Assembly: GCA_035317605.1 (NCBI GenBank)
Contig: DATHGT010000051.1
Span: 1 to 41,593 of the forward strand
Reading direction: 5' to 3'
Source of the DNA: DATHGT01 sp035317605
GTDB lineage: Bacteria > Methylomirabilota > Methylomirabilia > Rokubacteriales > CSP1-6
Length of the DNA stretch: 41,593 bases
The position numbers and the translations under genes are program-made. The notes below the pieces were generated by a model that made no database searches, was not told the DNA's origin, and was given only the letters and a program-made list of their open reading frames with translations. Numbering within the stretch: the first letter of the stretch is position 1; each line of letters starts with the position of its first letter. Shown here piece by piece: positions 1-7,286 of the stretch.

Positions 1-131
1 CGCCCCAGGGCGGCCGCCCGCTGCGGGCCCACGCCCTTGACGAACTGCAGCGGGGTGCCCAGGCCGGTCTCCGCGGTTTGCCTGGACCGTCCGCCTGTGC
101 TATTACGTCTGGTTGTCCCCGTCGTTCCCAC
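1..131 (-). CDS. recG: Probable ATP-dependent DNA helicase RecG, N-terminal fragment (cut by window edge)
   Basis: The reverse strand reads open from a GTG at 131 to the left edge, giving 43 complete codons. The stretch TPLQFVKGVGPQRAAALG matches the helix-hairpin-helix-like opening of the RecG wedge domain (family pattern: P-x-Q-x-x-KGVGP-x-x-A-x-x-L). GTG is the only start in frame after a TGA stop, and a GGAG six bases upstream of it supports the choice. RecG remodels stalled replication forks and Holliday junctions. It is divergent from rpmB with only 24 bases between the two starts; rpmB-recG proximity is common in bacteria. The identification rests on one short motif because the helicase domains lie outside the window. 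Confidence 0.6.
   Translation of the reverse strand, partial: MGTTGTTRRNSTGGRSRQTAETGLGTPLQFVKGVGPQRAAALG
78..106 (+). promoter_or_regulatory. Candidate rpmB promoter
   Basis: TTGCCT (78-83), a 17-base spacer and TATTAC (101-106) resemble a sigma-70 promoter (four of six matches in each box). It would place the start of transcription about 43 bases before the rpmB ATG. It lies inside the 5' end of the divergent recG reading frame. The call is by eye only. Confidence 0.35.
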
Positions 132-155
132 TCAGAACTCCAAGGAGCAGCAGGC

Positions 156-347
156 ATGGCGCAGCGGTGCGATGTGTGCGGCAAGGGCCCCTCGGTCGGT
201 CATACGATCAGTCACGCTCACAAGCTGACCAAGCGGCGCTGGCTGCCGAATCTGATCTCCATGCGGGCTCTGGTGTCGGGAAAAGCGACGCGCGTGCGGG
301 TCTGCACGCGCTGCTTGAAGGGCGGAAAGGTCACGAAAGTCATTTAA
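156..347 (+). CDS. rpmB: 50S ribosomal protein L28
   Basis: This is a 63-residue basic protein of normal length for bacterial L28, a component of the large ribosomal subunit. It begins MAQRCDVCGKGPSVGHTISH, and the characteristic HAHKLTKRRWLPNL and VCTRCLKGGKV segments follow. The two CxxC pairs (Cys5/Cys8 and the pair near the C-terminus) make this the zinc-binding type of L28. The ATG at 156 is chosen over an in-frame upstream ATG at 78 because AAGGAG lies at 142-147 and homology starts there. It is a single-gene unit, divergent from recG and convergent with the minus-strand unit ending at 439. Confidence 0.97.
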   Translation: MAQRCDVCGKGPSVGHTISHAHKLTKRRWLPNLISMRALVSGKATRVRVCTRCLKGGKVTKVI

Positions 348-353
348 GCACAG

Positions 354-383
354 CTCGGGAGGGGTGGATGTCCCCCTCCCGAG
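354..383. terminator. Strong hairpin after rpmB
   Basis: A perfect 11-bp stem (354-364 with 373-383, arm CTCGGGAGGGG) with an 8-base loop begins seven bases after the rpmB stop codon. No T-run follows, so it may act as a bidirectional 3'-end structure between convergent genes rather than as a classical intrinsic terminator. Confidence 0.5.
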
Positions 384-393
384 AGGGTCATGC

Positions 394-421
394 ACGGTGG
401 GAGGCCGCCACCCCCCACCGT
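394..421. terminator. Second hairpin between convergent units
   Basis: An 8-bp stem (394-401 with 414-421, arm ACGGTGGG) closes a 12-base C-rich loop. It lies 17 bases beyond the stop codon of the minus-strand micro-gene at 439-477, where a 3' end for that unit would be expected. There is no T-tract. Confidence 0.35.
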
Positions 422-438
422 TGCCGCGTGATGCAGCG

Positions 439-477
439 TTACTTCTTCTTCTTCTTGGCCGCCTTCTTCTTCGCCAT
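439..477 (-). CDS. 12-residue lysine-rich micropeptide, copy 1
   Basis: The reverse strand contains a complete micro-gene encoding MAKKKAAKKKKK followed by TAA. An AGGAGG at 490-495 lies 12 bases upstream of the ATG. The peptide has nine lysines in twelve residues, so it should bind nucleic acid or acidic surfaces; its sequence resembles the tails of histone H1-like and HU-like bacterial proteins. An identical peptide is encoded just upstream (532-570) with one synonymous difference. The flanks of the two copies differ except for the ribosome binding signal, which points to selection on the peptide. It is probably co-transcribed with the upstream AbiEi-like gene. No function is known to me. 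The alternative is a chance or RNA-level repeat. Confidence 0.5.
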   Translation of the reverse strand: MAKKKAAKKKKK

Positions 478-531
478 GTGAGGATCTCACCTCCTCCCCT
501 GGGGAGTCTTTCGTCCTGCATTCACAGGTCC

Positions 532-570
532 TTACTTCTTCTTTTTCTTGGCCGCCTTCTTCTTCGCCAT
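532..570 (-). CDS. 12-residue lysine-rich micropeptide, copy 2
   Basis: This micro-gene encodes exactly the same peptide, MAKKKAAKKKKK, as the one at 439-477. A single AAG-to-AAA synonymous change is the only difference over 39 bases. An AGGGGGTGA-type ribosome binding sequence lies about ten bases upstream of its ATG. It starts 49 bases after the stop codon of the AbiEi-like gene, on the same strand, so the three probably form one transcript. Two independently equipped copies of such a short lysine-rich reading frame are unlikely to be random, but expression is unproven. Confidence 0.5.
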   Translation of the reverse strand: MAKKKAAKKKKK

Positions 571-619
571 GGATTCGTTCACCCCCTTTCGTTGGGGATT
601 TCGCTCCGGTCCCCGGGCC

Positions 620-1669
620 TCAGTAGCCCATCGCCTCGCGCCGCAGATGCTCCGCCAGTTCCCGGCCGCGGCGCTCGTAGCTCGCGAGGTCGGCGTAGAG
701 CTGGGGCAGCGAGGTCACCTTGAGCCCGCTCTTCTCCAGCACGCCATAGAAGACTCCGGGGTCGTAGGGCGCGAGCAGGTGCAGCGCGCCCTCCGTCTCG
801 GTGGCCGGACGCAGACCGAGCGCCGTCGCCACCGGTGATGGATCGCCCTCCAGGTAGGAGTGGATCGCGGGCAGGCGCAGATGGGGCGCGACCAGCGCCA
901 GCCCCGCATTCAGCGTGAACGCGTAGCGCCGCCCCTCCGCCCCGGCCACGCGCGCCAGCTCGGCCATGAAGCGGCGCGTGATCTTCTCCGGCACCACGTA
1001 GGACGTGATCTCGCTCTCGCGATACGTGTAGGAGTCGCACCAGCTCTCCAGCAGGTCGGCCGGCTTCATCAGTCGAATGCGCTGGCGATCGTCCCGCTCG
1101 ACCCAGGCGAGATCGCCCAGGCGCTTGATCACGTTGTGCGAGTGGCCGAGGCTCACGCCGGCCGCCTTGGCCAGCTCTTCCAGGCGCCACGCCCGCGCGG
1201 GCTCGGTGAGGAGCACGCGGACCACACGGGTGGCCCTCGGGGCGAAGAGCGAGCGCAGGGGCCGGGTCGACGGCCGGACGTTGCGCTTGCCCTCCTTGTC
1301 GATCAGCACGTGAGCGAAGGCCAGCGAGCAGTTGCCCGACAGATCGATGTAGCCGAGGCCGTTGGTCTTGAGGATCCGGGCGCTCTGGGGACCGATGTAG
1401 ACGGCGGCGGCTACCGGGTAGGCGTGCTCGATCTCCCGGCGGATCTCCCGGAGCCGCGTCACCGCGGCCCGGATCTGACGAGGCTGACCCAGGGAGCAGA
1501 CCTCGATCACCAGTGTCTGCTCCCGGTCGCCGAGCTTGAACTTGACGACTAAGTCGGCTTCCTGATTGCGGAACCGGGCTCCGACGGTCTCCTCCCAGCC
1601 CGTCGCCGTGGGAAAGACCTCCCTGAGGCGCTGGGCTGCTTGCCGCCGGATGTCCTCGGATTTGAGCAT
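620..1669 (-). CDS. AbiEi-like DNA-binding protein with degenerate nuclease-like N-terminus
   Basis: This is a 349-residue protein. Residues 1-130 contain the pattern EADLVVKF...TLVIEVCSLGQ, which looks like a PD-(D/E)xK restriction-nuclease-like fold with the catalytic lysine lost. Residues about 145-215 form a winged helix (RVVRVLLTEPARAWRLEEL, then AAGVSLGHSHNVIKRLGDLA). The C-terminal ~130 residues resemble the substrate-like half of AbiEi (type IV antitoxin) proteins. In AbiE systems the antitoxin binds inverted repeats upstream of itself and represses the operon. Here a perfect palindrome sits directly upstream (1690-1705). There is no adjacent AbiEii nucleotidyltransferase toxin; instead two lysine-rich micro-genes follow. 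Family placement is by pattern recognition and is moderate only. Confidence 0.55.
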   Translation of the reverse strand: MLKSEDIRRQAAQRLREVFPTATGWEETVGARFRNQEADLVVKFKLGDREQTLVIEVCSLGQPRQIRAAVTRLREIRREIEHAYPVAAAVYIGPQSARILKTNGLGYIDLSGNCSLAFAHVLIDKEGKRNVRPSTRPLRSLFAPRATRVVRVLLTEPARAWRLEELAKAAGVSLGHSHNVIKRLGDLAWVERDDRQRIRLMKPADLLESWCDSYTYRESEITSYVVPEKITRRFMAELARVAGAEGRRYAFTLNAGLALVAPHLRLPAIHSYLEGDPSPVATALGLRPATETEGALHLLAPYDPGVFYGVLEKSGLKVTSLPQLYADLASYERRGRELAEHLRREAMGY

Positions 1670-1689
1670 GTTTCTCTTGCTCCGAGCGC

Positions 1690-1705
1690 TTCAGCATCTG
1701 CTGAA
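1690..1705. promoter_or_regulatory. Palindromic operator candidate
   Basis: TTCAGCA-TC-TGCTGAA is a perfect 7-bp inverted repeat with a 2-base centre. It begins 20 bases upstream of the AbiEi-like start codon and abuts the -10 box of the candidate promoter, so a bound protein would block transcription initiation. The winged-helix product of the gene itself is the natural candidate ligand. Confidence 0.5.
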
Positions 1706-1735
1706 ACCATACGGACTATTGAAACCCCTTGTCAA
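1706..1735 (-). promoter_or_regulatory. Promoter of the AbiEi-like unit
   Basis: On the minus strand there is a perfect TTGACA -35 box (plus coordinates 1730-1735), an 18-base spacer and TATGGT as the -10 box (1706-1711). The region is visibly AT-richer than its surroundings. It drives toward the AbiEi-like gene at 1669. Confidence 0.5.
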
Positions 1736-1885
1736 CTAGAAAGTTACGGTCGGCACCTAGAAGAGCACGTCGGTAGGGTCTGAAAGGGCGCCACGGGGTG
1801 AGAAATGGCTCGATCGGTATTCCTGGACTTCTAGATCAACACTTTTGGTATGGGCCCTCGAAACGGGGCGGGATGCCGCCGAGCG

Positions 1886-2260
1886 CTACGTCTCGCCGTC
1901 CTCGATGCGGTGCATGGTCTCGTCGTCGAGGCCGAAGTAGTGGCCGATCTCGTGGACGACGGTGTCGCGAATGACATCTTCCATCTCGGCCTCGTCCTCG
2001 CAGTCCTCCTCGATCGGCCCCTGATAGATCGTCACGGTATCGGGGAGGACGTTCCCGTAGGTCGAATCGCGCTGGGTCAGATCGACCCCGCGATAGAGCC
2101 CGTAGAGCGTATCCGGCGGCTCGATCCCCATCTCGTCCAACGTCTCGTCGTCGGCCCAGTCCTCGACCACGACCACGATGTTGGCGAGCTTTTCTCTGAA
2201 CACACGAGGCAGGCGCACCAGCGCCCTCTCGACGACGTGCTCGAACTGCTTTCGAGTCAG
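1886..2260 (-). CDS. Metallopeptidase family protein (zincin-like, minimal)
   Basis: This is a 124-residue protein of the small cytoplasmic zincin-like family (about 120-130 residues). Family landmarks are FEHVVERALVRLP near the N-terminus, NIVVVVED, LYGLYRGVDL, LPDTVTIYQ and the zinc site VVHEIGHYFGLDDE (HExxH, residues 103-107, with acidic residues after it). There is no ATG, GTG or TTG at the position where family homology begins. The best start is CTG at 2260, overlapping the rel stop codon as CTGA, which would couple translation to rel. A GTG further in would remove the conserved first helix. Substrate is unknown. It is the last gene of the sec-rel block. Confidence 0.8.
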   Translation of the reverse strand: MTRKQFEHVVERALVRLPRVFREKLANIVVVVEDWADDETLDEMGIEPPDTLYGLYRGVDLTQRDSTYGNVLPDTVTIYQGPIEEDCEDEAEMEDVIRDTVVHEIGHYFGLDDETMHRIEDGET

Positions 2261-4401
2261 AGTCCGCGCACTCGCTCGACGTTGATGACGTCGCGAACCG
2301 AGCGGATCGCCGACATGATGCCCTGGAGCTGGGCGAGATCGGCCACCTCGACCACGAAGTTGTTGATCCCCTTGCGGTCGTCGGTGACCGTCACCTCGGC
2401 CTTGGTGATGTTCCCGTTCTTGGCCGAGATCGCGCCCGTGATCTCCGAGAGCAGCCCCGGACGGTCGCGCCCGATGTAGACCGCGATGCGCACGGGCCGG
2501 CTCGTCGGGGCCTCGACGTCCCACTCCACGTTGATCAGCCGCTCGCGGTCGAGCACGCTCTTGGCCACGGCCAGGCAGTCGCGCGAGTGCACGGTGAGCC
2601 CGCGGCCGCGGGTGATGAACCCCACGATCTGATCGCCGGGCAGCGGGTTGCAGCACTTGGCGAAGCGGATCAACAGATCGTCGACGCCGCGGATGCGCAC
2701 GCCCTCGTCGGCCCGCGGGCGCGTGGCGGCCGGCGCCTTCGGACGCTCGGGCGCCTCCAGCAGCCCTCCCGGCGCCAGCCGGTTGAGCAGGTGGTGGACC
2801 GACGTCTTGCCGTAGCCCACGGAGGCCAGCAGGTCGTCCACGTTGGCGAAGCCCATGTCGGCCGCGACCTTCTTGGCCTCGTCGCCGTCCAGGAGCCCCG
2901 GCCCGCTCAGCCGGTACTTGCGGGCCTCGCGGTCGAACATCTCGCGGCCCAGGTCGATCGACTGCTCGCGCTCCTCGATCTTGAGCCACTGGTTGATCTT
3001 CGAGCGGGCGCGCGTGGACTTGGCGATCTGCAGCCAGTCGCGACTGGGATGCTGGTTGGGCGAGGTGACGATCTCGACGATGTCCCCCTGCCGGAGCGTG
3101 TAGCGAAGCGGGACCAGCTTGCCGTTGACCTTGGCGCCCACGCAATGCTCGCCGACCTTGGTGTGGACGGTGTACGCGAAGTCGATGGGGGTCGCGCCCT
3201 CGGGCAGGGCCTTCACGTCGCCCTTGGGCGTGAAGACGTACACCTCGTCCGGGAAGAGGTCGACGCGCACGGTGTCGAGGAATTCGCGCGGGTCCTTCAG
3301 GTCCTGCTGGGTCTCCAGGAGCTGGCGCAGCCAGATCAGCGACTCGTCGAGCTTGTCCTTGCTCGACTTCTTCTCCTTGTAGAGCCAGTGCGCGGCGATA
3401 CCCTCCTCGGCGATCCGGTGCATCTCCCAGGTGCGGATCTGGGTTTCCACGGGATCGCCCTTGGGCCCGATCACCGTGGTGTGCAGCGACTGGTACATGT
3501 TCACCTTCGGCATCGCGATGAAATCCTTGAAGCGCCCGGGCACCGGTTTCCAGAGCGAATGCACCACGCCGACGGTGCCGTAACAGTCGCGGACCGAGCC
3601 GGTGATGATGCGCACCGCGGTGAGGTCGTAGATCTCGTCGAACTCCCGGCCCTGCTCGTGCATCTTCTTCCAGATCGAGTAGAAGTGCTTGGGCCGGCCC
3701 CGGATCTGCGCCTCGATCCCCACCTCGGAGAGCTTCCGCTCCATGATCGCGATGACCTGGTTGATGTCGGCCTCGCGCTCCAGCCGCCGCTTGGCCACGC
3801 GCTTCTGCAGATCGACGTAGGCCTGGGGCTCCAGCGCGCGCAGGGCGAGGTCCTCCAGCTCGGCCTTGACCTTGGCCATGCCGAGCCGGTGGGCGAGCGG
3901 GGCGTAGATGTCGAGCGTCTCCTGGGCGATCTTGCGGCCCCGGTCCGACGGGAGGTAATCGAGGGTCCGCATGTTGTGGAGACGGTCGGCCAGCTTGATC
4001 ATCAGCACGCGCAGGTCGCGCGCCATGGCCACCAGCATCTTGCGGAAGTTCTCGGCCTGGCGCTCCTCACGCGACGAGAAGGCGAGCTTGCCGAGCTTGG
4101 TGACGCCGTCGACCAGCTCGGCGATCTCCTGGCCGAACTCGCGGACCAGGTCGTCCTTGGTGACCGCGGTGTCCTCGAGCACGTCGTGCAGCAGGCCGGC
4201 GGTGACCGTGGTGACGTCCATCTTGAAGTCGACGAGCAGGCCCGCGACCTGGAGCGGATGCGAGAGGTACGGCTCGCCGGATGCGCGTTGCTGGCCGTCG
4301 TGCGAGGACGCAGAGAAGCGGTAGGCCCGGGTGAGGACGTCGAGGTCCGCGCCCGGCTGGTATTTCGGAATGGCCTCGATCAGGGTCGAGAGTTCGGTCA
4401 C
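2257..4401 (-). CDS. Bifunctional (p)ppGpp synthetase/hydrolase (RelA/SpoT family)
   Basis: This 714-residue, full-length Rel protein makes and degrades the alarmone (p)ppGpp. The hydrolase HD domain has His48, His72-Asp73 (LLHDVLEDT) and Asp139 (KLADRLHN). The synthetase domain follows (about 225-350) with YDLTAVRI (Asp259) and RFKD at 290-293; the RxKD form is that of bifunctional Rel/SpoT, not the ExDD of monofunctional RelA. A TGS domain (about 385-450), a conserved CC...HSRDC zinc-finger-like segment and a C-terminal ACT domain complete it. GTG at 4401 is chosen because GGAGGG lies ten bases upstream and homology begins there. It lies 44 bases after secF, and its stop overlaps the metallopeptidase start. 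Confidence 0.96.
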   Translation of the reverse strand: MTELSTLIEAIPKYQPGADLDVLTRAYRFSASSHDGQQRASGEPYLSHPLQVAGLLVDFKMDVTTVTAGLLHDVLEDTAVTKDDLVREFGQEIAELVDGVTKLGKLAFSSREERQAENFRKMLVAMARDLRVLMIKLADRLHNMRTLDYLPSDRGRKIAQETLDIYAPLAHRLGMAKVKAELEDLALRALEPQAYVDLQKRVAKRRLEREADINQVIAIMERKLSEVGIEAQIRGRPKHFYSIWKKMHEQGREFDEIYDLTAVRIITGSVRDCYGTVGVVHSLWKPVPGRFKDFIAMPKVNMYQSLHTTVIGPKGDPVETQIRTWEMHRIAEEGIAAHWLYKEKKSSKDKLDESLIWLRQLLETQQDLKDPREFLDTVRVDLFPDEVYVFTPKGDVKALPEGATPIDFAYTVHTKVGEHCVGAKVNGKLVPLRYTLRQGDIVEIVTSPNQHPSRDWLQIAKSTRARSKINQWLKIEEREQSIDLGREMFDREARKYRLSGPGLLDGDEAKKVAADMGFANVDDLLASVGYGKTSVHHLLNRLAPGGLLEAPERPKAPAATRPRADEGVRIRGVDDLLIRFAKCCNPLPGDQIVGFITRGRGLTVHSRDCLAVAKSVLDRERLINVEWDVEAPTSRPVRIAVYIGRDRPGLLSEITGAISAKNGNITKAEVTVTDDRKGINNFVVEVADLAQLQGIMSAIRSVRDVINVERVRGL

Positions 4402-4445
4402 GCCGTCAGGGCCCTCCGGGTAATTGGTTGAGTTTACACGCGGAT

Positions 4446-5384
4446 TTAGGCCTTGGCGACGGCTTTTTTCGGCCTCCGCAACCTCCCTTCGACGTAGTTC
4501 GTCCAGTCGACGACGATGGCGCTCGCCACGTAGATCGTCGAGTAGGTCCCGGTGATCACGCCCACGAACAGCACGAAGGCGAAGTCCTCCAGGGTCTTGC
4601 CGCCGAAGAACAGGAGGATCGCCGTCGAGAAGAACACGGTCAGCGAGGTGAGCACGGTCCGCGACAGCGTCTGGTTGATGGCGATGTTCATCTGGCGGGC
4701 GAAGGTGGTGCCCCGCGGGGTGCCCCGGCCACGGTTCTCGCGGAGCCGGTCGTAGGCCACGATGGTGTCGTTCACCGAGAAGCCGATGATCGTCAGGAGC
4801 GCGGCGAGCACGGGCAGGGAGAATTCCCGGTTCGTGAGCGAGATGGCGCCGAGCGAGACGATCACGTCGTGGAAGACCGCGACCACGGCGGCGACCCCAC
4901 CCTTGAGATCGAAGCGAATGGCGATGTAGAACAGGATCCCGGCGAGCCCGACCAGCACCGCGTAGATCGCCTGGATCTGCAAATCGTGCCCGACCTGCGG
5001 GCCGACGAACTCGATCCGCCGGATCTCCAGCTTGCCCAGCGCGGGATCGGCGGCGAGTGCGCCCTGCACTCGGCGCGAGACCTCCTCCTGGTTGGCGGAC
5101 GTCAACGGCAGCCGGATGATGTACTCGCGCGGATCCCCGAACTGCTGGATCACGCTCTCCCCGATCCCGATCTTGCCGAGCGCGGCGCGGATCTTGCCGA
5201 TGTCCGGGGGCTGCTCGAAGCGGACCTGGATGAGCGTCCCCCCCAGGAAGTCGATGTCGTAGTGGAGCCCGCGATGGAGCACCATGGAGGTCAGGCTGAT
5301 CAAGATGACCGCGAGCGAAGCGAGGTACGCCCACCGGCGCTTGCCGATGAAGTCGTAGTCGGGATTCCGGAACATCTCCATCAT
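4446..5384 (-). CDS. secF: Protein translocase subunit SecF
   Basis: This is a 312-residue membrane protein that works with SecD in the SecDF complex, using the proton gradient to help pull preproteins through SecYEG. It begins MMEMFRNPDYDFIGKRRWAY, the first membrane segment follows directly, and then comes the conserved YDIDFLGGTLIQVRF motif. The remaining five membrane segments include FDLKGGVAAVVAVFHDVIV and GFSVNDTIVAYDRLRE, both SecF signatures. The ATG at 5384 overlaps the secD stop codon as ATGA. Length and gene order (secD-secF) are normal. Confidence 0.96.
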   Translation of the reverse strand: MMEMFRNPDYDFIGKRRWAYLASLAVILISLTSMVLHRGLHYDIDFLGGTLIQVRFEQPPDIGKIRAALGKIGIGESVIQQFGDPREYIIRLPLTSANQEEVSRRVQGALAADPALGKLEIRRIEFVGPQVGHDLQIQAIYAVLVGLAGILFYIAIRFDLKGGVAAVVAVFHDVIVSLGAISLTNREFSLPVLAALLTIIGFSVNDTIVAYDRLRENRGRGTPRGTTFARQMNIAINQTLSRTVLTSLTVFFSTAILLFFGGKTLEDFAFVLFVGVITGTYSTIYVASAIVVDWTNYVEGRLRRPKKAVAKA

Positions 5385-6937
5385 ATCGAGATGCTTCCCA
5401 GACGGCGGCGGCCGCCGTAGATGAGGTCGAAGAGGAGCCGCGTGAAGAACACGGCGGTGAACAGGCTGCCCACCAGGCCCACGAAGAGGGACACCGCGAA
5501 CCCCTTCACCGCGCCGGTGCCGAAGTTGTAGAGGATGCCCGCGGTCACGAGCACGGTCACGTGGGTGTCGATGATCGTCCGGAACGCGCGGCTGAATCCG
5601 GCGTCGATGGAGGCGCGGGGCGACTTGCCGACGCGGAGCTCTTCGCGAATGCGCTCGAAGATCAGGATGTTGGTGTCGACGGCCATGCCGATGGTGAGCG
5701 CGATGCCGGCCAGGCCCGGCAGCGTCAGCGTCGCGCCGAAGGCGGCCATGCACGCCATGAGGAGCAGGAGGTTCAGCACCAGCGCCACGTCGGCGATGAG
5801 GCCGGACAGGCGGTAGTAGAAGACCATGAAGATGAACACGATCAGTCCCGAGGCCGCGATGGCGATGACGCCCTGGCGGATCGAGTCGGCGCCGAGTGAG
5901 GGCCCGACCGTCCGCTCCTCGAGCACGGTGACGGGTGCCGGCAGCGCCCCCGCCCGCAGCACGATGGCGAGGTCGCGCGCCTCTTCCACGGTGAACTGGC
6001 CGGTGATGACCGCCCGCCCGCCGGGGATGCGCTCGTTGATGCGCGGGGCCGAGTACACGCTGCCGTCCAGGATGATGGCCAGATGCTTGCCGACGTTCCC
6101 CTCGGTGACTTCCCCGAAGATGCGCGCGCCCACCGCGTTGAACTCGATGGCCACCTGCCAGTTGCCCGGCGCGTTCGGGTCGGCCTGGACCTCGGCGCGG
6201 TTCAGCTCGGCGCCGCTCAGCAGCGTCCGCTTGTGGACGACGTGGGGGGTCTTCCGCTCCGCTTTCGTCTCCTTGTCGACCCGGCGCTGGTACATGATCT
6301 CGGAGGTCTCGGGCAGGCGCCCGGCCAGGGCGTCCTCGACACTCGTGCGCTCGTCCAGGAGCCGGAACTCGAGGTGCGCGGTCTTGCCGATGAGGGCCTT
6401 GGCGCGCTCCGGATCCTGGAGCCCGGGCAGCTGGATCAGGATGCGGTCCTCACCCTGCCGGGTGATGGTGGGCTCGGCGACGCCGAACTGGTCCACGCGG
6501 TTGCGGATCGTCTCCACGCCCTGCCGGACCGAGAGGTCGCGCAGCCGGCTGACCTCCTTCTCGTTCATCACCAGCGAGAAGCGCCCCGCCCCTTGATCGG
6601 CATTCCGCCGCTCGAAGTTCGGAAACTCGCCGGCCACGGTCACGGCGTCGTTCCAGCTCTGCGGGGAGGCGAGCTGCACGACGATGGCCGTGTTGCCCTC
6701 GCGCGCCACCCGCGTCACCCCGATGCCCTTCTTCTCGAGCGCGTTCTTGAGATCTTCGGCGGCGCGGTCGGTCTGGCTGGCCAGGGCCTTGTCGGTCTCC
6801 ACGCCGAAGACCAGATGAATGCCGCCCTGGAGGTCGAGCCCGAGGTTGATGGTCTTCTTCGGCGGATACAGGTACCAGATCGACCCCAGCACCACGGCCG
6901 CCACGAGGCCGATCCTGAGCGCGAGGTGTCTAGGCAT
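5381..6937 (-). CDS. secD: Protein translocase subunit SecD
   Basis: This is a 518-residue SecD. One N-terminal membrane helix (about residues 7-23) is followed by the D1 motif INLGLDLQGGIHLVF. The large periplasmic P1 region comes next, with ILIQLPGLQDPERAKALIGK and GRAVITGQFTVEEARDLAIVLRAGALPAP. Five C-terminal membrane helices carry LPGLAGIALTIGMAVDTNILIFERIREEL, split here as family landmarks LTIGMAVDTNILIFERI and ASIDAGFSRAF. It overlaps yajC by eight bases and secF by four, so the three genes are translationally coupled. The partner SecYEG genes are not in the window. Confidence 0.97.
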   Translation of the reverse strand: MPRHLALRIGLVAAVVLGSIWYLYPPKKTINLGLDLQGGIHLVFGVETDKALASQTDRAAEDLKNALEKKGIGVTRVAREGNTAIVVQLASPQSWNDAVTVAGEFPNFERRNADQGAGRFSLVMNEKEVSRLRDLSVRQGVETIRNRVDQFGVAEPTITRQGEDRILIQLPGLQDPERAKALIGKTAHLEFRLLDERTSVEDALAGRLPETSEIMYQRRVDKETKAERKTPHVVHKRTLLSGAELNRAEVQADPNAPGNWQVAIEFNAVGARIFGEVTEGNVGKHLAIILDGSVYSAPRINERIPGGRAVITGQFTVEEARDLAIVLRAGALPAPVTVLEERTVGPSLGADSIRQGVIAIAASGLIVFIFMVFYYRLSGLIADVALVLNLLLLMACMAAFGATLTLPGLAGIALTIGMAVDTNILIFERIREELRVGKSPRASIDAGFSRAFRTIIDTHVTVLVTAGILYNFGTGAVKGFAVSLFVGLVGSLFTAVFFTRLLFDLIYGGRRRLGSISI

Positions 6938-7280
6938 CCCGGTCGCCCTGGCCCTCCACGATCCGGCCGATCGCCGAGCGATCGAACTCGAGCCGCACCT
7001 GATCGGCCACCCGCAGCGTCACCGTGTGCTCGCTGAGCGCGGAGACGGTGCCGTGCAGTCCGCTGGCCGTGACCACCCGGTCGCCTCGCTTGACCGCGGA
7101 CAGCATCTGCTCGCGGTCACGCTTCTGGCGCTGCTGGGGCCGGATCAGGAGGAAGTAGAAGATCGCGAAGATGGCCGCGAAGAACACCACCTGCGTGATC
7201 AACGCGTTCGAGCCGCCCGCCCCGCCGCCGGGGGGGAAGGCCGAGGCAAAAGTCAGATCTGCAGCGTGGGCGACGTTCAT
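6930..7280 (-). CDS. yajC: Preprotein translocase accessory subunit YajC
   Basis: This is a 116-residue protein with a single membrane helix (about residues 29-46, VVFFAAIFAIFYFLLIRPQ) followed by the family signature RPQQRQKRDREQM and the cytoplasmic GDRVVTASGLHGTVSAL barrel-like segment. The N-terminus MNVAHAADLTFASA is weakly signal-like. YajC associates with SecDF. The order tgt-yajC-secD-secF is widely conserved in bacteria, and here the gene starts six bases after the tgt stop and overlaps secD by eight bases. Confidence 0.95.
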   Translation of the reverse strand: MNVAHAADLTFASAFPPGGGAGGSNALITQVVFFAAIFAIFYFLLIRPQQRQKRDREQMLSAVKRGDRVVTASGLHGTVSALSEHTVTLRVADQVRLEFDRSAIGRIVEGQGDRDA

Positions 7281-7286
7281 GGAAGA

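Noticed and set aside
364..723. Plus-strand frame with phenylalanine/leucine runs across the micro-gene region
   Set aside because: The F/L runs are the complement of the lysine codons of the micro-genes; there is no ribosome binding site or family likeness.
1757..1834. Distant inverted repeat CTAGAAG (1757-1763) and CTTCTAG (1828-1834)
   Set aside because: Arms of seven bases separated by 64 bases are expected by chance in an AT-richer gap, and no gene start is suitably placed.
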